64,000 nucleotides of DNA from Streptomyces xantholiticus (GCF_014651015.1 NZ_BMWB01000001.1:124001-188000); one strand, 5' to 3'. Counted from the first letter of the stretch, positions 1 to 9,800 are shown. Numbers and translations are program-made. Notes: generated from the letters alone by a model not told the origin.

Positions 1-1
1 G

Positions 2-625
2 CTCGACCCCGTGCGCCCCATGGCGCCGCCGCTGGAGGCGGAACCGCGTTCCGCATGGACGGCCCACGCTCTCGACGCCCCGGTGATGTGTGTGCGCATG
101 CCGGAAGGCGCCTGGCAGTTGCCGCAGGGGCTCACCTTCCGGCAGTGGCTGCGCTCCGGTTCACCGCGGGCGGCGACGGCTCGGGACCTCGAGTACCACC
201 TGACGACGCTGTTCCCACCCGTGAGGCCGCGGGGGCATCTCGAACTGCGCATGATCGACGCGCAGTCCGGCGAGGACGGCTGGATGGTGCCGCTGGCGGT
301 CGCCGCCGCGCTCTTCGACGATCCGGAAGCGGCGGAGACCGTGTACCGCGCGCTCAAGCCGCTCGCCGAGTGCATGGACGCGCACGCACCCGCGCCGCGC
401 AACCCCCTGTGGGTGGCGGCGGCTCGGCACGGCCTGGCCGACCAGGAGCTTCACGCCGCCGCCGTGACGTGCTTCGCCGCCGCGCTGGACGCGCTGGAAC
501 GGCTCGACGTGTCCACTCCCGTCCGCGACGCGGTCGCCCGCTTCAACGACCGCCATGTCCTGCGGGGCCGGTGTCCCGCCGACGACATGCGCATCCCCTC
601 CGTGGCGAAGGAGTCCGGCACATGA
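2..625 (+). CDS. egtA: EgtA, ergothioneine-type glutamate-cysteine ligase (5' end outside window)
   Basis: This is the C-terminal 207 residues; the reading frame is open to the left edge, so the start lies outside the window. EgtA makes gamma-glutamylcysteine, the sulfur donor for ergothioneine. The visible part carries the short glutamate-cysteine ligase 2 tail with the stretch HLELRMID, typical of the actinobacterial enzyme's substrate-binding core, followed by a helical C-terminus. The stop codon overlaps the start of the next gene (ATGA), which places it first in a tightly coupled egtABCD operon. The assignment depends as much on the neighbours as on the fragment itself. Confidence 0.88.
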   Translation, partial: LDPVRPMAPPLEAEPRSAWTAHALDAPVMCVRMPEGAWQLPQGLTFRQWLRSGSPRAATARDLEYHLTTLFPPVRPRGHLELRMIDAQSGEDGWMVPLAVAAALFDDPEAAETVYRALKPLAECMDAHAPAPRNPLWVAAARHGLADQELHAAAVTCFAAALDALERLDVSTPVRDAVARFNDRHVLRGRCPADDMRIPSVAKESGT

Positions 626-1947
626 CCGACGAACTGCGGCGTCAGGCCCTCGACGCGCTGACCCGTGCCCGTACCCGTACCGCCGCTCTCACTTCCTGCG
701 TGGACGACCGTGATCTGACCGCGCAGCACTCTCCCTTGATGTCACCGCTGGTCTGGGACCTGGCCCACATCGGCAACCAGGAGGAGCAGTGGCTGCTGCG
801 CACCGTCGGCAAGGGCGATGCGCTGCGGCCCGAGATCGACTCCCTCTACGACGCCTTCGAGCATCCCCGCGCGATGCGTCCCTCCCTCCCGCTGCTGGCG
901 CCGGCGGAAGCACGGATCTACGCCTCCGACGTCCGGGGCCGGGTGCTGGACATCCTGGAGCGGACCCCGTTCGAGGGTGGTCCGCTGGTGGACGCCGGCT
1001 TCGCGTTCGGGATGATCGCCCAGCACGAACAGCAGCACGACGAGACCATGCTGATCACCCATCAGCTTCGGAAGGGTCCGGCCGCGCTTTCCGCGCCCGA
1101 GCCGCCCGCCCATGACACGGGCCCGCTGCCGTCCGAAGTCCTCGTGCCCGGGGGGGCGTTCACGATGGGCACGTCCACGGAGCCGTGGGCGCTGGACAAC
1201 GAGCGGCCCGCGCACAAGCGCATCGTGCCGGCATTCCACATCGACACCGTCCCGGTCACCTGCGGCCGGTACCAGGCCTTCATCGAGGACGGCGGCTACC
1301 GCGACCGGCGCTGGTGGGCCGCAGAGGGCTGGAACCAGATCCGGCAGCACAAGATCGGCGCGCCGCTGTTCTGGCGGCGGGAGGGCGGCGTGTGGCTGCG
1401 CCGCCGCTTCGGTGTGACGGAGGAGGTGCCGCCCGACGAGCCCGTCCTGCATGTCAGCTGGTACGAGGCCGATGCCTACGCCCGCTGGGCGGGGCGCCGG
1501 CTGCCCACGGAGGCCGAGTGGGAGAAGGCCGCCCGGCACGATCCGGGTACCGGCCGGGTCCGCCGCTACCCCTGGGGCGACGAGGACCCTTCGGCGGCGC
1601 ATGCCAACCTCGGCCAGCGCCATCTACGGCCCGCCCCCGCGGGGAGTTACCCCGAGGGAGCCTCGCCGCTGGGCGTACGGCAGCTCATCGGCGACGTCTG
1701 GGAGTGGACTGCGAGCGACTTCCTGCCGTATCCCGGCTTCGCCGCGTTCCCCTACCGCGAGTACTCGGAGGTCTTCTTCGGCAGCGAGTACAAGGTGCTG
1801 CGCGGCGGTTCCTTCGCCGTCGACCCGGTCGCCTGCCGGGGCACGTTCCGCAACTGGGACCTGCCGGTGCGCCGCCAGATCTTCTCCGGATTCCGGACGG
1901 CGCGGGACGCCGAGGAGCGGAGCGGCAGGGACGGGGGCATGGCCTGA
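622..1947 (+). CDS. egtB: EgtB, hercynylcysteine sulfoxide synthase
   Basis: Non-haem iron enzyme (441 aa) that joins hercynine to gamma-glutamylcysteine using O2. The N-terminal DinB-like helical domain carries the iron ligands: H49 in DLAHIGN, and H135 and H139 in QHEQQHDE, matching the three-histidine site of characterised EgtB. Residues about 165-435 form the FGE-sulfatase (formylglycine-enzyme-like) domain, with GGAFTMGT at its start and GDVWEWT and FSGFRTARD near the end. The ATG at 622 overlaps the egtA stop by 4 bases and agrees with the family N-terminus; an upstream open frame is antisense-type noise. Cytoplasmic; its product is processed by EgtC. Confidence 0.96.
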   Translation: MTDELRRQALDALTRARTRTAALTSCVDDRDLTAQHSPLMSPLVWDLAHIGNQEEQWLLRTVGKGDALRPEIDSLYDAFEHPRAMRPSLPLLAPAEARIYASDVRGRVLDILERTPFEGGPLVDAGFAFGMIAQHEQQHDETMLITHQLRKGPAALSAPEPPAHDTGPLPSEVLVPGGAFTMGTSTEPWALDNERPAHKRIVPAFHIDTVPVTCGRYQAFIEDGGYRDRRWWAAEGWNQIRQHKIGAPLFWRREGGVWLRRRFGVTEEVPPDEPVLHVSWYEADAYARWAGRRLPTEAEWEKAARHDPGTGRVRRYPWGDEDPSAAHANLGQRHLRPAPAGSYPEGASPLGVRQLIGDVWEWTASDFLPYPGFAAFPYREYSEVFFGSEYKVLRGGSFAVDPVACRGTFRNWDLPVRRQIFSGFRTARDAEERSGRDGGMA

Positions 1948-2702
1948 TGTGCCGTCATATCGCTCTACTGGGACCGCCGGAGCCGCTGGGCGAGCTGCTC
2001 GTCGCGCCCGCGAACGGTCTGCTGCGCCAGTCGTGGGCGCCGCGCCGGCAGCGCTACGGCACGGTCAACGCCGACGGTTTCGGCGTCGGCTGGTATGCGG
2101 ACGGCGATCCAGTGCCCGCCCGCTACCGGCGCGGGGGGCCGATCTGGGCGGACCTGTCGTTCACCGACCTGGCGCGAGTGGTGCGCAGTTCCGCGGTGCT
2201 CGCCGCCGTACGGGACGCCACCGCGCCCGGCGCGGACGGCGAGGCCGCGGCGGCGCCGTTCGCCTCCGGGCCATGGCTGTTCAGCCACAACGGGGCGGTG
2301 CGCGGCTGGCCCGCCTCGATGGGTGCGCTCGCCGGCGCGCTGCCGGCTGACGAACTGCTGTCGATGGAGGCCCGCAACGACTCGGCGCTGCTGTGGGCGC
2401 TGGTGCTGCACCGGCTGAGCGCGGGCGACAGCCTCGGCCAGGCGCTCGCCGACACCGTCCGTGACACGGCCGCGGCCTCGCCGGACTCCCGGCTGAACCT
2501 GCTCCTCACCGACGGCACGGCGATCGCCGCGACCGCGTGGGGCGACACCCTCTGGTGTCTCGCCGAGCCCGGCCGGCGCACGGTCGTGGCCTCCGAGCCG
2601 TACGACGACGATCCGCGCTGGCAGGAGGTGCCCGATCGCACCCTGCTCACCGCGACCCGCACAGAGATCCTGCTGACCGAGCTCAAGGAGCCGATCAAGT
2701 GA
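1947..2702 (+). CDS. egtC: EgtC, gamma-glutamyl hercynylcysteine sulfoxide amidohydrolase
   Basis: A 251-aa class II glutamine-amidotransferase-like hydrolase that removes the glutamate from the EgtB product. The protein starts MCRHIALLG, so Cys2 becomes the N-terminal nucleophile after methionine removal, as in Ntn hydrolases. GFGVGWYADG and FSHNGAVRGW are the expected amidotransferase motifs. The ATG overlaps the egtB stop by one base (TGATG), and no later start would preserve Cys2. The gene ends in the GTGA overlap that starts egtD. Confidence 0.96.
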   Translation: MCRHIALLGPPEPLGELLVAPANGLLRQSWAPRRQRYGTVNADGFGVGWYADGDPVPARYRRGGPIWADLSFTDLARVVRSSAVLAAVRDATAPGADGEAAAAPFASGPWLFSHNGAVRGWPASMGALAGALPADELLSMEARNDSALLWALVLHRLSAGDSLGQALADTVRDTAAASPDSRLNLLLTDGTAIAATAWGDTLWCLAEPGRRTVVASEPYDDDPRWQEVPDRTLLTATRTEILLTELKEPIK

Positions 2703-3661
2703 GCCCGTTCCTGCTGACCCGCACCCTGCCCGAGGACGCGACGGGCGCCGCGCTGCGTGGCGACGTGCTGCACGGCCTGACCCGTACACCGAAGTCCCTG
2801 CCGCCGAAGTGGTTCTACGACGCGCGCGGCAGCGAGCTGTTCGAGGAGATCACCCGGCTCCCCGAGTACTACCCGACCCGTGCCGAGCGGGAGATCCTCG
2901 CCGACCGGGCGCCCGAGATCGCAGCCGCCACCGGGGCGAAGACCCTTGTGGAGCTCGGGTCCGGCTCCTCCGAGAAGACCCGATACCTGCTCGACTCGCT
3001 GCCCGACCTGCAGAGTTATGTTCCGGTGGATGTGAGCGAGAGCGCTCTGACGGGCGCGGCCGAGGCGCTGCTCGCCGAGCGCCCGTCGCTGAACGTGCAC
3101 GCCTTGATCGCCGACTTCACCCGGGGGCTTGCACTGCCCGGCACGCCGGGCCCGCGGTTGGTCGCGTTCCTGGGCGGCACGATCGGCAATCTGCTGCCGG
3201 GTGAGCGGGAGGTGTTCCTGAGGTCGGTGCGCACCCTGCTGGATCCGGGCGACTTCCTGCTGCTGGGGACGGACCTGGTGAAGGACGAGGCGGTGCTGGT
3301 CCGGGCGTACGACGACGCGGCCGGGGTGACGGCCGAGTTCAACAAGAACGTGCTCGCCGTCGTCGCCCGGGAGCTGGGGGCGGACGTCGATCCGGGCGAC
3401 TTCGACCATGTGGCGTTGTGGGACCGCGACAACGAGTGGATCGAGATGCGGCTGCGGGCGCGTTCGGCGCTCACGGTGAAGATTCCGGAGCTGAATCTGG
3501 TGGTGCCCTTCGAAGCGGGCGAGGAACTGCGCACGGAGGTGTCCGCGAAGTTCCGTCAGGACGGAGTGCGGACCGAGCTGGTCGCCGCGGGCATGGAACT
3601 GACGCACTGGTGGACGGACAAGGAGGGCAGGTTCGCACTGTCGCTCGCGACGGCGAGCTGA
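2699..3661 (+). CDS. egtD: EgtD, L-histidine N-alpha-trimethyltransferase
   Basis: SAM-dependent methyltransferase (320 aa) that converts histidine to hercynine, the first dedicated precursor of ergothioneine. PKWFYDARGSELFEEIT near residue 36 is the signature of this family, and VELGSGSSEK (84-93) is the SAM-binding loop. The GTG at 2699 overlaps the egtC stop by 4 bases and gives the usual length of about 320 residues. Its last 106 bp are also covered on the other strand by the 3' end of the acyltransferase gene, so the two transcripts are antisense to one another there. Confidence 0.96.
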   Translation: MSPFLLTRTLPEDATGAALRGDVLHGLTRTPKSLPPKWFYDARGSELFEEITRLPEYYPTRAEREILADRAPEIAAATGAKTLVELGSGSSEKTRYLLDSLPDLQSYVPVDVSESALTGAAEALLAERPSLNVHALIADFTRGLALPGTPGPRLVAFLGGTIGNLLPGEREVFLRSVRTLLDPGDFLLLGTDLVKDEAVLVRAYDDAAGVTAEFNKNVLAVVARELGADVDPGDFDHVALWDRDNEWIEMRLRARSALTVKIPELNLVVPFEAGEELRTEVSAKFRQDGVRTELVAAGMELTHWWTDKEGRFALSLATAS

Positions 3662-4425
3662 GCGGCCAGGGCCAGTGAGCGGCGGTCGGGCCGGCTTCCG
3701 GGGAGGATCGGCGGCAACAGCCGGATCTCCGCGGTGAGCGCCCTGGCCGTCACGACCCGCCACAGGGAGGCGAGCAGCGGGTCGTCACCGACGAAGGCCG
3801 CCGCTCCGGTCGGAGAAAAGGTGATGCGTACGGGCTGGACGGCGACGCCGGCGTCGAGCGCGGCCTGGAAGGCAGCGGGCCGGAACCGTCCCCGGCCGCG
3901 GCCGCACCAGGTGGAGCCCTCGGGGAAGACGACGACCCGCGCCCCCGTGCGCAGCGCGCCGGCCATCACCGCCACGGTGGCGGGCAGCGTGCGCAGCCGG
4001 TCGCGCTCCAGGAAGAGGGTCCCGCCGCGAGCGGCGATCGGCCCGAGGAGGGGCCATGAACGCACCTCGCTCTTGGCGAGCATCCGCCCCGGCAGCACGG
4101 CGGCGACCAGCGGGATGTCCAGCCACGAGATGTGATTGGCGACGACGAGCGAGCCCCGCAGGCCGTGCGGCACGCCGACGACCCGCACCCGTACGCCGAA
4201 CGCCCGCAGCACGGCCCGTGCCCAGCAGCGGGTCAGCCGGTGACGGACGGCGGTGCCCAGGGCCAGAGCGAGCAGCGCCGCGAACGGGCCGAGCAGCACG
4301 CCCGAGGCGACGGCCGCCAGGCCGGCCAGCAGTCGGACGGCGGCCCTGACCGGTCCGGCCGTGGCTTGGCGGTGAGTGGCGCAGCCCTGGGGTGTGCAGG
4401 GCGCTGTGGGCAGCCAGACGCTCAT
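3556..4425 (-). CDS. 1-acyl-glycerol-3-phosphate acyltransferase-like (PlsC/OlsA-like)
   Basis: A 289-aa membrane-associated acyltransferase. A hydrophobic N-terminal segment (about residues 20-60) is followed by the PlsC block I motif NHISWLD (catalytic H-x4-D) and block III VVFPEGST. The start ATG overlaps the stop of the upstream acetyltransferase-like gene (ATGA), so the two are translationally coupled. An OlsB-like protein followed by an OlsA-like protein is the arrangement that makes ornithine lipids in other bacteria, so O-acylation of lyso-ornithine lipid is a reasonable inference; phosphatidic acid synthesis is the alternative. The last 35 codons run antisense through egtD. Confidence 0.85.
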   Translation of the reverse strand: MSVWLPTAPCTPQGCATHRQATAGPVRAAVRLLAGLAAVASGVLLGPFAALLALALGTAVRHRLTRCWARAVLRAFGVRVRVVGVPHGLRGSLVVANHISWLDIPLVAAVLPGRMLAKSEVRSWPLLGPIAARGGTLFLERDRLRTLPATVAVMAGALRTGARVVVFPEGSTWCGRGRGRFRPAAFQAALDAGVAVQPVRITFSPTGAAAFVGDDPLLASLWRVVTARALTAEIRLLPPILPGSRPDRRSLALAAQLAVASDSANLPSLSVHQCVSSMPAATSSVRTPS

Positions 4426-5222
4426 CGCACCGGTGCGAGGGAGAGGAAGTGGCGCAGGTAGCGGGGGTTGGTGCGGCGCAGCGACAGCAGGACGTAGAGG
4501 TCGGCGACATTGAAGTCGGGGTCGTGGGCGGGGGCGCCGCACACCCAGGCGCCGAGCCTGAGGTAGCCGCGCAGCAGCGGCGGCAGCTCGGTGTAGTCGG
4601 CGGAGCGGGTGACGGTCCCGGCGTTCCAGAGCCTGTGCGGTGTCACCCAGTACTCCTCGGGCGCGAGGTTCTTGGTCCGTACGGTGTCCCAGGTCGCGGC
4701 GGCGAGGGTGCCGCCGTCGGTGAGCGGGACGGAGCAGCAGCCGGCCAGCCAGTTGTGGCCGGTGCGGGTCATGTAACGGGCGAGGCCCGCCCAGGTGAGG
4801 GCGATCACGGCGCCGTTGCGGTGCAGTGGGTGGACGCAGGAGCGGCCGACCTCGACGAGGTCGTCCCGGATCGGGCCGAGGCGGGTGAGGTCGAACTCGC
4901 TCTCCGAGTAGAGGCGGCCGGCGATCCGGGCGCGCTCCGGGGGGAGCAGCCGGTAGGTGCCGACGACGTCGCCGGTGTCCGCCTCGCGGACGAGCAGGTG
5001 GTCGCAGTAGGCGTCGAAGGCGTCGGTGTCCAGGCCGGGCTCGGGCCCGTCGAGCCGGGCGCCCATCTCCCCGGCGAAGACCTGGTGTCGCAGTCGCTGG
5101 GCGGCACGGACCTCTTCCTGGTCGCGGGCGAGCGAGACCACGTAGCGGGGTGTGTCGCCCTGGGCAGGTCCGGGGGCGGGGGCGGGCAACGGAGCGGGGA
5201 CGACGAGCGGGGATGCGGGCAT
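4422..5222 (-). CDS. GNAT-family N-acyltransferase, OlsB-like
   Basis: A 266-aa protein of the Acetyltransf_5 group, which includes ornithine N-alpha-acyltransferase (OlsB) and autoinducer-synthase-like folds. The core starts near residue 30 (RYVVSLARDQEEVRAAQRLR) with LRHQVFAGEMG, VVGTYRLLPPE and EVGRSCVHPLHRNG, which are family-typical. The ATG at 5222 has an AGGAGA ribosome-binding site 6-7 bases upstream; further upstream starts lack one. It leads a two-gene unit with the PlsC-like gene. Ornithine lipid synthesis, often induced by phosphate limitation, is inferred from the pair and not shown by the sequence. Confidence 0.83.
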   Translation of the reverse strand: MPASPLVVPAPLPAPAPGPAQGDTPRYVVSLARDQEEVRAAQRLRHQVFAGEMGARLDGPEPGLDTDAFDAYCDHLLVREADTGDVVGTYRLLPPERARIAGRLYSESEFDLTRLGPIRDDLVEVGRSCVHPLHRNGAVIALTWAGLARYMTRTGHNWLAGCCSVPLTDGGTLAAATWDTVRTKNLAPEEYWVTPHRLWNAGTVTRSADYTELPPLLRGYLRLGAWVCGAPAHDPDFNVADLYVLLSLRRTNPRYLRHFLSLAPVR

Positions 5223-5406
5223 GGCGGTCTCCTGTGCCGGACGGAGGGACGGACCGCGGGTGCGGCGGCCCGGCTCCTTGTTTCTTCCGTGGCCGGCTGG
5301 ATTCGACATGACCGCCCGGCGGAGAGCGGATGTGAGAACTCTGAATGCCGGGCGACCGGACCGACCTCGCCCTTGGGCCCGGAAGGCCGGCTGAGACGCC
5401 GCCGGA

Positions 5407-6654
5407 TCAGGGGCGGAGCGCCGCCGTGATCCTGCCGGAGGCTGCGCGGGCCTCACGTGCCGGGTCCTGGCCCTGGAGGACGGCCGTCATGTACGGCTTG
5501 ATCGGGTTGTCGGCCTCGACCGCGGCCCACTGGGGGGAGTTGGGGGTGGCGCGGCCCTGTGCGGCGCCGGCCGCCATCGCGGCCGTGCCCTCGTTGCCCT
5601 CGATGACGCCGGCAAGAGTCGTCTTGTTGGGCACGTAGTTCATCGCCAGCGCGAGCTCGGTCTGCCATTTCTCGCTCGCGAGCGCCTTGACCACCTCGAC
5701 GCCGGCGGACCGTTCGCGCGCGTTCTCGGGCACGATCAAATCGGAGCCTCCGATGAACACGGCGCCCGGCGCCTCGGCCGTCCTTCCGGGCACCGGGAAG
5801 AAGCCCAGCTTCCCCTTGAGCGCGGGGTTGGCCTTCTCGATGGCGGGCACCGCGCTCGGCACCGCGATGATCTGTGCGACGTCGCCCTTTGCGAAGACGT
5901 TCGCCTGGGGCGGTGTGACCTCGTCGGCGCCCTTCGGTCCGTCGCCGTGCGACTGGAGCTCCTTGTAGAAGGCCATGCCGCGCAGCGCCGCCTTCGTGTG
6001 CAGGGCGCCCTCCCAGTTGCCGCCCTTCTCGACGGCCAGTTGTCCGCCCTCGTCCCAGACGAACCCGGCGAGGGTGTACCAGTCCTGGCCCGAGAGGTAG
6101 ATGCCCTGCCGGCCGTTGCCGTCGAGCTTCTCGGAGATCCCCAGCCACTCGTCGCGGTTCTTCGGCGGCTGAGGGATGCCCGCCGCAGCGAACAGGTCCT
6201 TGTTGTAGATGACGACCCGGTTGGCCGCGTACCAGGGGATGCCGTACTGGGAGCCGTTGATGCTGCCCGGTTCCGCGAGGCCCGGCAGCCATTCCTCGCT
6301 GCCGAGGTCCCGGACCGCCTCCAAGGTCAGGTCGCGCAGTGCGTCGCTCTGTGCGTACTGGGCGACCTGGGTGTTGCCGACCTCGATGACCTCGGGGGCG
6401 TCGTCGCTCTCGAGCACCGTCATGACCTTCTTGCCGATGCCCGTCCACTCCTGGAAGGTGACGTTCAGCTCGACGGACGGGTGCTCCTTCTCGTAGGCGC
6501 TGGTGAAACGCTCGAGGAACTCGTCGGAGACGCTGTCCCGCATCAGCCAGATGTCCACGGCGGTCTTCTGCGAACCGCCGGGCAGGACCCCGCAGCCGCC
6601 GAGCGTGACGGCACACACGAGCGCGGTGGGCAGGGCGAACGAGCGTTTCTTCAC
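5407..6654 (-). CDS. Sugar ABC transporter substrate-binding lipoprotein (orphan)
   Basis: A 415-aa extracellular solute-binding protein of family 1. Residues 1-22 are a lipoprotein signal peptide (KKR positive start, lipobox LGGC), so it is anchored on the outer face of the membrane. VDIWLMRDSV and the GNTQVAQYAQSDAL region are typical of oligosaccharide binders, with aromatic residues (GLPWYAANR-like, DEWLGI) along the cleft. No permease or ATPase gene lies beside it, so it must borrow a transporter or be a leftover. The GTG at 6654 has GAAGG 8 bases upstream. A DasR-like palindrome sits about 85 bases upstream, hinting at N-acetylglucosamine control. Confidence 0.88.
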   Translation of the reverse strand: MKKRSFALPTALVCAVTLGGCGVLPGGSQKTAVDIWLMRDSVSDEFLERFTSAYEKEHPSVELNVTFQEWTGIGKKVMTVLESDDAPEVIEVGNTQVAQYAQSDALRDLTLEAVRDLGSEEWLPGLAEPGSINGSQYGIPWYAANRVVIYNKDLFAAAGIPQPPKNRDEWLGISEKLDGNGRQGIYLSGQDWYTLAGFVWDEGGQLAVEKGGNWEGALHTKAALRGMAFYKELQSHGDGPKGADEVTPPQANVFAKGDVAQIIAVPSAVPAIEKANPALKGKLGFFPVPGRTAEAPGAVFIGGSDLIVPENARERSAGVEVVKALASEKWQTELALAMNYVPNKTTLAGVIEGNEGTAAMAAGAAQGRATPNSPQWAAVEADNPIKPYMTAVLQGQDPAREARAASGRITAALRP

Positions 6655-6736
6655 GTAGGACACCTTCTGCGTGGCACGGAGGATGGACCCGACGTTGGGG
6701 GAAGCGCTCGGCGCTCGCACGGGCGTGTGGCTGGAT

Positions 6737-6752
6737 TTTGGTCTGTACCAAA
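6737..6752. promoter_or_regulatory. DasR/GntR-type operator (dre-like palindrome)
   Basis: TTTGGT-CTGT-ACCAAA is a perfect inverted repeat. Its core TGGTCTGTACCA differs from the published dre core (TGGTCTAGACCA) only in the two central bases. It lies 83-98 bases upstream of the GTG of the orphan sugar-binding lipoprotein and about 110 bases from the end of the NACHT gene, so the lipoprotein is the obvious target. Confidence 0.6.
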
Positions 6753-6859
6753 GGTCCGGTCAAGTACGGCAACCGACGGAGAACCCGGTGAGCGCCGGAC
6801 GCGGGGCACCCACGGGTTCTTCACGCCGCATTCACGCGGTGCGGCCCGAGCGCCGCCGC

Positions 6860-9800
6860 TCACTGCCGCACGAGGTCGGGCCGGTTCCTGCCGTACACCA
6901 CCTCGACGGTCAGCCCGGGGCACTTCTCCAGCGCGGTGAGGTCCACGGCCCGGTGGACGTTCTGCTCGGGACGCAGCAGCGTCAGGCGCTTTAGGGACGG
7001 GAACGTCCGCGCGACGTGCGCGAGGTCTCCTGTCTCCAGGGCGGTCAGCAGTGTCAGCGAGCGGATGCCCGCCATCGTGGTGGGTGTGTGCCAGATCCAT
7101 CCCCCGGGGGCGGCGATCGACAGTTGCAGCGCCCGCAGCTTCGGCAGGCTCTTGAGGCTCTCGAGGAGTTCCGGTACGGGCACGGGGTGCCAGAGCGCCA
7201 GGCTGCGCAGGCCCGACCACCGGCCGAGGTCGCCGACGTCGAAGCGGTCGCTGTCGACGGAGAGCCTGGCCACCGCGGGGTTGGCCGCCGGCAGCCGGCC
7301 GCCGGGCAGCCCCTTCAGCCGCAGTTCTCGCAGGTCCGGCAGTTCGGCGACGACGTCCAGGTCCGACGGCCCGAGCGGATCCGGGACCGGTGCGGACATG
7401 TGCAGTTCGGCGTACCGCACGGCGCCGAGCCGCGGAAGAAGGTGCAGCAGCTCACGCCGGTCGATCACGAACTGCAGGTCGTCGATCCGGATGTGGTCCA
7501 GGACGTCACGCGCGTACCGCCCGACGGGGAAGTCGGGCCAGGACGCGGCGATGTACTGGCGTACGGCCCGGGCGGGGACCTGGCCGTAGGCGCGGACCAG
7601 CGGCAGGCTCTCGGCCGTCCCGATCCTGCAGATGGTGTGGAGGACGAGCAACTGCTCGTGTTCGCCGAGCCCTTCGGCCTGCGGCAGCAGCGGCAGGACG
7701 TACGGGCCGAGCTTGGCCAGTTCGGTCGATCTGACGGCGTCGGAGGGCGGCAGGATGGCCGCGACCCGCTCCTCCACCGCGGTACGCGTGCTCTTGTCCA
7801 GGTAGAGGGCGCTCGTCGCGCAGGTGGCGGCCAGCAGATGCAGCCGCCAGCGCGTGGGGCCGGTCGCGGCGTCGCCCTGCGCCACCAGGCCGTCGACCAC
7901 GCGTTTGACCTCGCCCCGGGTGCAGTGCCCGATGACGAGGCTCACCACGTCCTCCCACTCCTCCTCGTCCGCGTGTCGCAGCAGCTCACCGAGATGGTCG
8001 CTGTCCCTCAGTTCCTTGGCCGCCAGGTAGTCCTGGAAGGTGCGGTGGATGAACTGGACGCTGTCCTGGGTCCGTTCCTGGAGGACGCCGCTGCGGCTGA
8101 GGACGTGCCGCAGAATCTTCTCGACCGGGCCCTGGTCGGCGATCTGCGGCATGCCCTGCAGGGCTGCGGCCAGTTGCCCGCGGGCCTGCTCGTACGACAG
8201 CTGGGACTGGCCGTTGCGCACCAGCCAGGCCGCGATGCGCTGGAGCAGCAACTTGTGCTCGCCCGCGTCCAGTTCGATGCCCTCGGGCGCATCGATCCGC
8301 CGCAGTTTGTCGCGGCCGCCGAGAAGCATGTCGAGCGCGGCCACATACAGATCGGACCTGCGGGTCGGAAGCAACCCCTGGCGCTTTCTGTGCAGGGCGC
8401 AGATCACGGCGCACAGCAGGGGCGTACGGGCCAGGTCCCGCAGGGCGGGCGTGGTCTCGAACTGCCGGGCGAGCTCCTGCTCCAGCTCCGTGAGCACGGT
8501 CCGCTCGTCCGCGGAGACGGACGGTTCCAGCCGCGCGGCGTCGTGCCAGGCGCGGACGAACTCCTGGATGTGCTCGTCGCTCATGGGCAGCAGCCGCAGC
8601 TCCAGCACACCGTCGTCGAGACCGAGCCAGTCGCCCTCCACGGCGAGCGGCCGGAGTGTGACGAGGCAGCGCATCTCCGGGAACGCCTCCAGCAGATCGG
8701 TGAGCCACCGACGGGCCTCGTCCCGGTCCTCCTGCGGCACCTCGTCCAGGCCGTCGATCAGCAGCAGCCCTCGGCCGGAGTCGAGGACGCGCCGCGCCCA
8801 GCCCGTCGGGGCGGCGTCCACCGTCAGCCGTGCCACTTCGGCGAGGCCCGACGGGGTGGGGAAGGCGCCGTCGGCGCGGACGCTGCGCATGGGGACGACG
8901 AAGGGCACCAGGCCGTTGAGACGGGCGAGATGCGGCGCGAGGGTCCCCGCCGCCGCGTGGGCGGCCAGCCACCACACGAGTGTCGTCTTGCCGGCGCCCG
9001 CCTCTCCTCTCAGCAGTACGACACTCTTGTCGGTCGCCAGGAGCTCGTGCAGACGCCGTGGCCGCGCGGACCCGGCGGGCCGGCTCAGCTCACGGTACGA
9101 GGACTCCGCCTCCAGGTGCAGATAGGCGGCGTTCAGGTCCCAGCGGGAGGCCTTGTGGCCGAGTTCGTCGATGCCGATGATCTCGGTCCTGCGGAAGCGG
9201 CGTCCGAGGGCCTCGGCGTACTGCTCGGTGAAGCGTTCGTCGCGGGGGTGGACCTCGGTGACGTCCTCGAAACGGGGTGGGCCGTGCTCCCCGGGCCTGC
9301 GCGGAAGCCTGTTCTTCTCGAGCCGGTCCAACGGCTGGGCCTCCACCCGCAGATGGCCGCGGCCGCGGGGGACGTCCGTGACGATGCCGATCAGCACGCC
9401 GCCGGCGATGACGGGTGCGCCGGAGAGTCCTTCGAGAGGCGAGGTGCCGTCCGCGCGTTCGGTGGCCGGTGGCCGGGCGAACTCGCACGTGAGGACCTGC
9501 CGTGGCGATCCCGACAGCGGCAGCACGGTGACCTCGTACTGGTCGAGTTCCAGGGCGCCCGTCGGCGGGCGCCGCTGGATGTCGGGGAAACCGACGACCT
9601 GACAGCCCCGAATCGGCCGGCTCGTGCTCACCGACCCCCAGCGTGGCCGGTCCAGCCAGCCCTCCGGCGCGATCGGCAGCATCGGCGTCGCGGTCCGTAA
9701 CAGGGCGATGTCGCCGCTGCGCCAGAGTTCCACGCACTCCACCCGGCCGGTGACGGCGGGATGGGCGACCCGGCCGGCGGGGCGGGGCCCGTACGAGCCC

